A DNA stretch of 64,000 bases, taken from NCBI GenBank assembly GCA_008828725.1, contig MEHQ01003624.1:139501-203500 (forward strand), in the 5' to 3' direction. The notes beneath the pieces were generated by a model. It was not told the DNA's origin. It did not search any database and saw only the letters and a list, made by a program, of their open reading frames with translations. Source of the stretch: Saccharina japonica. Lineage: Eukaryota > Sar > Phaeophyceae > Laminariales > Laminariaceae. Shown one piece after another: positions 57,473-64,000 of this stretch. Each line of letters begins with the position of its first letter. Positions within the stretch are counted from its first letter, which is position 1. The position numbers were made by a program, and so were the translations under genes.

Positions 57473-57985
57473 TGGTGCGTTATACACAGCAGTACAGCAG
57501 CAGTAGATCGTATCTTTATTAAATAGTTCCTCGCCTGCCGTTGCGAGAAATTGTGCAAGATCTGTCTACGAGTATAGTACAGATAGATCCAACGCAGGAA
57601 ACACGACCTAGATCGTGCAGATTACACGGACTCCGACCTGGCAACATGCATGAGTGAGGTACTGCTGTGTAGATCATACAGATCAGGAATTCGTGTATAT
57701 ATAATCTATTAATAGCTGCCCTGAAATATTTAGTTGTACTACGAGTACTTAATACTATTTATACGTCGTACGAGTACTGACTCTGTAGATCAAGTTGGAA
57801 GCGATTGCGTCGGAGGTTCGATGACACATACTCGCGACGAAATGGGAAACAGGTACGTACGCACAAGACATAAAACATGACAGCATGACGGCAGACCATG
57901 AACGCATGAACGAATATTCAATATTCAAATTCCATCGAAATATCGAAATGCCTGTCTTCGCATTAAACTCATGAAGAACAGCTAT

Positions 57986-59153
57986 GTACGAGCTGGGCCA
58001 GCCAAAACACGGATAAAGCTTCTTAAAGTCGTATCGCGTGAACCACTGGAAGTTTGGACTTGAAAACTGGAAGCACTGACCCTGACACCATAGCAGATAG
58101 GCAGGTTCAAACGTTTCTAGAATCCGACCCGATCTCGCCGAGATATCCAAGAAACCTCAAAAGTACCATTTTTTGGCGACATTTTGACATAAAATCCGCC
58201 TGACGGCTAAAAAAAAACGTCATTCCCGATCAAGATAAAAAAATGTGTGGACAAGGCTGAATACCCAAGGAGACGATCGATATCAGTTGCACTTGCCAAT
58301 TCGTCACCCATCAAGAGATATTGGCAAAAAACGTTTCCTATACAATAAACAAGTAGTGGCGAAAGCGAGTGGTTTTACTACGATGCCCCGCTCATTTTTG
58401 TGAAGTTCGATCTGAAATTTTAACGTCGTATTTGAATGGCATGTGCACTGAAACGGAAAGCCTGCCTTTTTTTTTCTTGTTTCACGAAAATTATGGCCAC
58501 TTTTGTATTTTTTCGACTATTTATATCGGTCATATCTCTCGAACGAAACATAAAAAATAAAAAGGCAGGCTTTCCGTTTGTTGGCTGATGCATGACCAAC
58601 ATCGTGTAAAAAAATCACGTCCAAATTCGTATTTATTTTGCTTATGCTTCTTTTAACTGCCCGACCTTCCACCTAGTGCCAAACCCTTGCTCGTCAACAC
58701 CACGAGTAGAGCCCCGTACTAGATGGTCTTCTCCCTTCCTGCCTCAAACCTTCCAACCTCTGTCCTTCCTGCTCAACCAACTGCACCGCCATGATACGTA
58801 CTTGATAAACCTTTCCCGATCCCCTCTTTCAATCATGCCAACGATTCAATACCTCTCCACAAACCCCAGATTTCCTTCGTTCAATCTTCCACATATTGAG
58901 CGGGGCATAGCCAACCCACCGCACTGTCCGTTTGAGGGGTGGACAAAGGGTGATAGTGGATCTTTAAAATGGGGGTTTTGTCTTGGTAGTAGTATGTTGA
59001 CCCTCAGATCGAACCCTAACCCGAACCCGAACCCGAACCCTATGCGAGTGGTCAGTGCTTGCTTGGCCAATCAGAGTGCCTAATTAGCTACCTTAGGAAG
59101 ATCCACTAACAGTGTCCACTACTGGTCCGTTTTTAGGCTGGCCCAGCTCGTAC
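57986..59153. mobile_element. ~1.17 kb region with ~26-bp terminal inverted repeats
   Basis: GTACGAGCTGGGCCAGCC, AAAACACGG at the left faces its near-complement CCGTTTTTAGGCTGGCCC, AGCTCGTAC at the right. An inner 21-bp perfect inverted repeat (GGAAAGCCTGCCTTTTT type) lies at 58451-58471 and 58558-58578. No transposase recognised. Confidence 0.5.
59016..59042. repeat. Telomere-like (AACCCG)n tract
   Basis: AACCCTAACCCGAACCCG and two more hexamers. One unit is the canonical telomeric CCCTAA and the others carry G. Short and interstitial. Confidence 0.7.
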
Positions 59154-59519
59154 GTCGTATGCCAAATTTCGTTTTCCAACTCTTGGATCAGGGCGCAAAC
59201 GTGAAAATAAATCCTCGTAGTCCCCTACGTAGGGTTTCCAAAGACTTCGATACATTGTTCTATTAATAGTACTTTGGCAGGCGTTTGTTATAACAGTACC
59301 ACGGGTACCTGGTATACGAGGTATGATATTAATTGACAGACTGCAGACAGGACCCAAAAATCAAAACTTGGTACTGAAATGATCGGGTTGATTTCGGTGT
59401 TGGGCTTGATTTAAGATTTGAGTTTTCGAAGACTTGATTTCTTATTTTGGGAATCTGTGCGTTTACACTTACTTATACTTGTTTCTGGCGTAAAATCTCA
59501 AATCGCAGCCTGCTTTTGT

Positions 59520-59607
59520 TTAACCCCTTAAGAACTGGTCCCACGAATTTGGGGACAAACTACTTGGAATTAGTGTGGTGCGTTTTTTTCAGTTCTGAAT
59601 GGGTTAA
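59520..59607. mobile_element. Second TTAA/CCC short element, 88 bp
   Basis: Opens TTAACCCCTTAAGAACTG and closes CAGTTCTGAATGGGTTAA, an imperfect inverted repeat with TTAA on both sides. The internal GGACAAACTACTTGGAATTA also occurs at about 34264, so the family is dispersed. Confidence 0.7.
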
Positions 59608-61038
59608 GCTTATTTTCTTCACAGAATCTGCAAGGTAGCAACGGACAATGTAAGGCGGCCACAGGTTCTAGATTTTGCGGCATGTTGGCATGTGTCATGT
59701 TATGCCATTGTGTCAGACGAGCGATTTCTGTTAAGTATATGGATGGATCCATCCGGTCGGAGGTCGATGAGGGAAGAAAGGGCTGCAGTCTGATAAAAAG
59801 GCAAGGCACGAACCGTGGTGGGGAGGGGGGAATGACCCTGGACCTGAGTTAGTACTATTAATATTAAATATGTATAGTTTGTTTATCTTGGCTCTTCTGT
59901 TCTCTCTCCCTATTCTTAATAAAAGTCGTAACTCAGATCCGGGGTCACGAAGTAGATTTTTCTCCTCCCTCCAATAGGATGGAGACAGAAAAGAAGGGCG
60001 AAGATACAGTACGTAATTAATGGGATGGAGAAAACCAAACGAACAAAAAACGAGCTATGATACCTGGTAAGGTTGTCAAGAATTACTGTTTCTATACCTG
60101 TGGCACTGACGGGTGAATATGTCAATACCACTCACGTCTCACGTTCCTGTCGTATCTGGATGTCGACGGGTGGAAAGGAAGGTTTAATGTGAAGAGCACA
60201 CACATGGCATTGCATTGTCTGGTCTGCTTACTGCATTGCAGCGTAGTGTCTCTGTGTCGCGTTTTAGTGACCACATAATACCTGGTACCTCTCTAAGATG
60301 AAGAATCGGCACAGACGCACAGACACTTGGTGCGCTGGATGTCGACGGGCAGAAAGGACGGTTTAATGTCGAGAACACACACTATATACCCTGTAGTCAG
60401 ATGTACTATTGTGCTGTTTTTTTTCATAAACGGTTTAATCGCGCCCTCTGCCTGTTGGCGATCAGAAGATCTTCCCGGCGACGTCCCCCCTAGGTCAGTG
60501 CCAGCCAGAACCCGCAAAAGTTGTTGTGGTATTTGCGTAGGTCGTGCCGAGCGCCACGTGTCCCGTATCGATTGTAACCCTTGCCTTTTGCGTTGAGTCC
60601 TTGCTGATTTTGGGGACGGGCTTGTCTCGCGTGTGATTGGCTCACCGTTCACCCGTCGTCGGCTTACATGCTACATTTTTTGGCCCACTGAGAGCTGGAA
60701 GTTGGACGGAGGTGACCCCCGCGAGTTCATTTTTACAGGCAGTTATTAATAATATGTTATACGTCGAAGTATGTTCTTATCAATAGTTGGGTGGTCAACT
60801 AACTGACTTGATTTTGTTAACAAATTAACTACAGTTTGTTCAACAATTAACCAATAAAAAGCAAGGAGCCACAAACAACTCGCCCGCCAGGCAGTAGACC
60901 TATTTGAAACTCGAGCTTATGCCTTATGTCCTTCCAAAGGGAAGAGTCAGGCCATTGAATATTTGGCACTATAGAGCCACATTTACCGCAACGTCTAAAA
61001 CTCAGCATATGCCATTTTTTTTTTAAACGGTGGATCTT
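59608..61038. other. Intergenic region with local duplication
   Basis: The words TGTCGACGGGTGGAAAGGA and GTTTAATGTGAAGA at 60160 recur with few changes at 60340, 180 bp away. ACTCAGATCCGGGGTCACGA near 59930 is also found near 46710. No gene recognised. Confidence 0.5.
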
Positions 61039-61524
61039 TTACGAAGGACACTGACATAATTTTCCAGGATTTATTCTTCTTTTGGGCTTTCCACTTTCAG
61101 CAGCACGCGTTCGTGATGAGGGACTTTTTTGTGTTGTGTGCTCGGAGAGTGCACACCAGGCTTGAGCACGTGCAGGTGCTGGCATAGTCAAAGCAAGTGA
61201 AGGCAAAGCTTGAGGGCCTGCTGGGCCGGGCCCATCACGGAACGAGGTGGCAGCGTTTGGGGCGCAGGGGCCGTCCGGACCCAACACACCATGCGCACGC
61301 TCACCACCCGTAACCTGGGCGTTGGTGCACGGCATGTCTGTGCGCAAGCCCAGCGGCTGGCGCACACCGGCCCCGGTGTTGAATCCGGGAAGGCGGGGAG
61401 GAGAACCGTAGCTGTTGACGCTCGGACGTAGACCGATGAACTGGGGTGACCTCGGCTGTGCGGGATAACCCTCGCCGGTGGCAGCACGCCTGCTGTTTTG
61501 GTAGCCTCCTGGTAGCGGGTCCAT
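61039..61524 (-). CDS. Weak candidate ORF, Pro/Ala/Gly-rich, unknown
   Basis: An uninterrupted 161-codon ATG frame (starting MDPLPGGYQNSRRAATGEG) in GC-richer DNA than its surroundings. It contains PQFIGLRPSVNSYGSPPRLP but no recognisable domain. An overlapping frame is also long, so GC content alone may explain it. It could be a piece of a transposon gene. Confidence 0.2.
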   Translation of the reverse strand: MDPLPGGYQNSRRAATGEGYPAQPRSPQFIGLRPSVNSYGSPPRLPGFNTGAGVRQPLGLRTDMPCTNAQVTGGERAHGVLGPDGPCAPNAATSFRDGPGPAGPQALPSLALTMPAPARAQAWCALSEHTTQKSPSSRTRAAESGKPKRRINPGKLCQCPS

Positions 61525-61879
61525 GCTCGTACTATGGGCAGTTTGCTCGGGCGTAGGCCGTAAGTCGAGGGTAGTTGTGCTGCTGCCCTGTGCTGCTTTG
61601 CTTTTAGTCCTGTGATGCTTGTGCCCTGCTGTGGTGCTTCGATTGTAGGATAAATTGCTGAGAAACTTCCCACCAAGTAAAACTTATGTACTTGCTCGAA
61701 AAAGTGACCAAGTACATATTTTGAGAAGAGCCAAATATCACGCTGGTCGTTATGTCGAAAATAAGCGCCTATTTTGGCGACGTTTGAAACTCGATATGAC
61801 CTTTTTTCGGGAAGAACCATATATAAGCTCCTATTTTGAGTTTCAAATAGCTCTAGTGATGGGATAACGACTTCGAAAA

Positions 61880-62030
61880 CAGGACGTTCGGTATTTTTTT
61901 GCCATCTCTCGAAAACCATTCCGGTATATTTGTTCGGTAATTTCCGGTATCCCGGCAAAATGAGTTTCGGTATTTTTTCCGGGGTTTTCCGGTATCCCAG
62001 CAAACGAATGAAGGTATTCCTCGGTATTCC
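61880..62030. repeat. Degenerate CGGTATTCC / CCGGTATCCC repeat
   Basis: Words GGTATTTTTT, TTCCGGTATCCCGGCAAA and TTCCGGTATCCCAGCAAA recur six or seven times within 150 bp. The minus-strand frame gives repeated GYRKTPE-like peptide. It looks like a diverged minisatellite. Confidence 0.65.
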
Positions 62031-63529
62031 AGACAATCGCGCCGGCTGAATGTCGGTGGCTGAACTTGGTACGGAACAAGGTTATACTTAGGGTTCCGCC
62101 CCGGCCACAACGAGCCAAAGGCTCGGTGCGCCCACCCGCCAGGGGCCCCCGGAGGGCCGGCGGAGGGGGGGGGGAAATGGACATTATTATGCGTAAATAT
62201 ACTCTTAAGGCCCTCCTTTTACTCTCTAATAATAGTGGGCAGGCATCACTCCTTTTAGGGTAGAAATAAAAACCATCATATAATGGGTACTGACTGTACC
62301 ATGTAAAAAAATGTGCGAAGCCAAAAACAAAAAAATGAAAACATACGAAAACAAAATAAAAACATGACCTACGATATATTATGGCATAATGGTCGTGGAC
62401 GAACAACTTAGCGCCTGCGGCGAAAACAATTGAGCGCGGCACAAAAAACGGAGGTGCGGCAAAAGCCGCACATTGGCACGAGCACATAGTGCGCTGAGCG
62501 GAATTGTCGCGAAAAAAATGCTTCCAGCGCACGGCCACACCGCCTACGTACGTGTAACCCTGCTACCGAGTAGTAGGTGCAACATTACGTAGGGCATAAC
62601 AGGTAGGAATTTGCGTAGCATGCAATACCCAGCAGCAATATCACGATGTCATTATTAATATGGGATATTGATGGATGTCACCGCTGTACGAAGGCTGTAC
62701 GAAGTGTAAGTGTATCGGACATTTTCTGGACTAAGTGGTAAGCAACAAGCAACCCTTTTCTGCCAGTATGTTCAGCCTTCAGCCTCCTCAGCAGCCAGTA
62801 CGTACGAGTCCCTGCCAGTTTTTTTTTGTTTTGTTGCCAGGACTAGAGTTTTCTGTGTTCTGCAGGAAGCTTCTCTTCTCTGGCGCCATGGTATTATACC
62901 TACACAACACCAGTGATGTGATCGTGTCTTTTGTTCGACTCCTCCTCCTCCTCCTAAGTTCAACTTCAAACAGTATCGCTATACATGTACCAGTATGTAC
63001 CCACTATCGTATACCCTAACCAATCCCGCCTCCTTAGAAGTGAAAACTACGGCTATACCGCTCATCAGCACCCAGATTTCAGATTTGCTGGTATTGTGAA
63101 TGATATTGTTTTGCTGCAAGACGCGCTTTGCCCTCGCGGAACCTCAGACGGAAAAATTGAACATCGACGAAATCAAATTACGGCTACAGTACGAGTGTCA
63201 TATCATACGAGTGTCATACGTAGCAGCATCGACCGCACAAAGCCACGCCAGCAGCTGGCTTTGTTAGAGGTGGCTGGTTCACTTTCCGAAGTGTTACTAT
63301 TAATATTAACAGTATTGTACACTGTAGTGTACAATACAGGGAGTTGCTCAACACGCGGGCTGTATGGTACTTGGAGTTACGAGTACTCACGCTTGCAAGA
63401 CGGTTGGAAATAAGGCTCCACCTGTCAGCATTGTTTGGTTGGGTTTCTGGGGCCCAAAGGAGGCATTGTGTTATCAGGCAAACGCAGGCAAATGCAGGCA
63501 AAGACAATGTATACCTGGTACATACGTAT
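62031..63529. other. Intergenic region, no gene recognised
   Basis: A GC-rich patch (62095-62180) resembles the GGCGCCCCCGGAGGGCC patch near 30900. The remainder holds short open frames without domains. Confidence 0.5.
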
Positions 63530-63985
63530 ACCACATCACGGCCGAAAAACGCCTCCAAAGCACGCCCCTCGGAAAACGCACTTTTATGCACCCGTTTGGT
63601 ACCCAGGTTTAAGCAGTTTGTAAGACGTAAGTATCACGATCGAAAAACGCCTCCAAAGCACGGCCCTCGGAAAACGTACTTAAACCCGTTCGATACCCAT
63701 GTTTAAGAAAATTACAAGACCTAAGTATCACGATCGAAAAACGCCTCGAAAGCACGGCCCTCGGAACACGTACTTAAACCCGTTCGATACCCATGTTTAA
63801 GAAAATTACAAGACCTAAGTATCACGATCGAAAAACGCGTCGAAAGCACGGCCCTCGGAAAACGTACTTAACCCCGTTCGATACCCATGTTTAAGCAAAT
63901 TGCAAGACCTAAGTGTCACGATCGAAAAACGCCTCGAAAGCACGGCCCTCTAGGGAGGTACCCAGGTTTATGCAACATAACGGAC
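63530..63985. repeat. 94-bp tandem repeat, ~4.5 units
   Basis: Units starting GATCGAAAAACGCCTC begin at 63638, 63732, 63826 and 63920, a period of 94 bp. A diverged unit precedes them and a truncated one closes the array. The units share AAAGCACGGCCCTCGG and TTCGATACCCATGTTTAAG. Confidence 0.95.
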
Positions 63986-64000
63986 GGAACACATGATGAT

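Noticed and set aside
57755-58150. 131-residue minus-strand frame
   Set aside because: No recognisable domain and it overlaps the left end of an inverted-repeat element; likely chance.
61188-62036. 282-codon minus-strand frame
   Set aside because: Runs through a degenerate repeat (61880-62030) and overlaps another long frame; no homology seen.

Overview
This is eukaryotic nuclear DNA. Three conserved genes are broken into many small exons with GT-AG introns and are surrounded by dense interspersed and tandem repeats. One gene is an axonemal (cilium/flagellum) protein, so the organism makes motile cells. The long repeat-filled introns, poly-C/poly-G runs, CAG/GTAC-rich simple repeats and divergent but clear protein homologies suggest a large-genome protist or alga. 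A stramenopile such as a brown alga is my best guess, inferred and not proven.

Layout. (1) 872-9073, minus strand: CFAP53, a ciliary microtubule inner protein with coiled coils, in ten supported exons, with a possible extra 5' exon at 9407-9574. (2) 10779-13917, minus strand: ZMAT2/SNU23, a tri-snRNP zinc-finger splicing factor, in four exons that join in phase to 232 residues. (3) 14392-50368, plus strand: VPS35, the retromer core subunit, in fourteen recognisable exons over 36 kb. It is divergent from ZMAT2, with 474 bp between the two start codons. (4) 50369-64000: mostly repeats and assembly gap, plus one plausible Ala-rich unknown exon (54699-55199) and a weak minus-strand ORF (61039-61524).

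Most of the DNA lies in introns and repeats. VPS35 introns hold a pure ~1.13 kb pentanucleotide array ending at an N (18276-19405), a ~3.5 kb, 210-bp satellite (26921-30465), several short inverted-repeat elements, and a 26-bp copied piece of a VPS35 exon. An exon set encoding about 75 conserved VPS35 residues is absent between 17310 and 21675, the interval that contains the N, so an assembly gap is likely. A dispersed element with a C-rich 3' end sits directly against the 3' splice site of exons in two unrelated genes (ZMAT2 and VPS35). This is the most interesting candidate for an intron-building or splice-site-donating element.

The three genes act in different processes (ciliary axoneme, pre-mRNA splicing, endosomal sorting), and nothing in the sequence indicates a joint pathway. 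No CRISPR, operon, phage or bacterial features are present.
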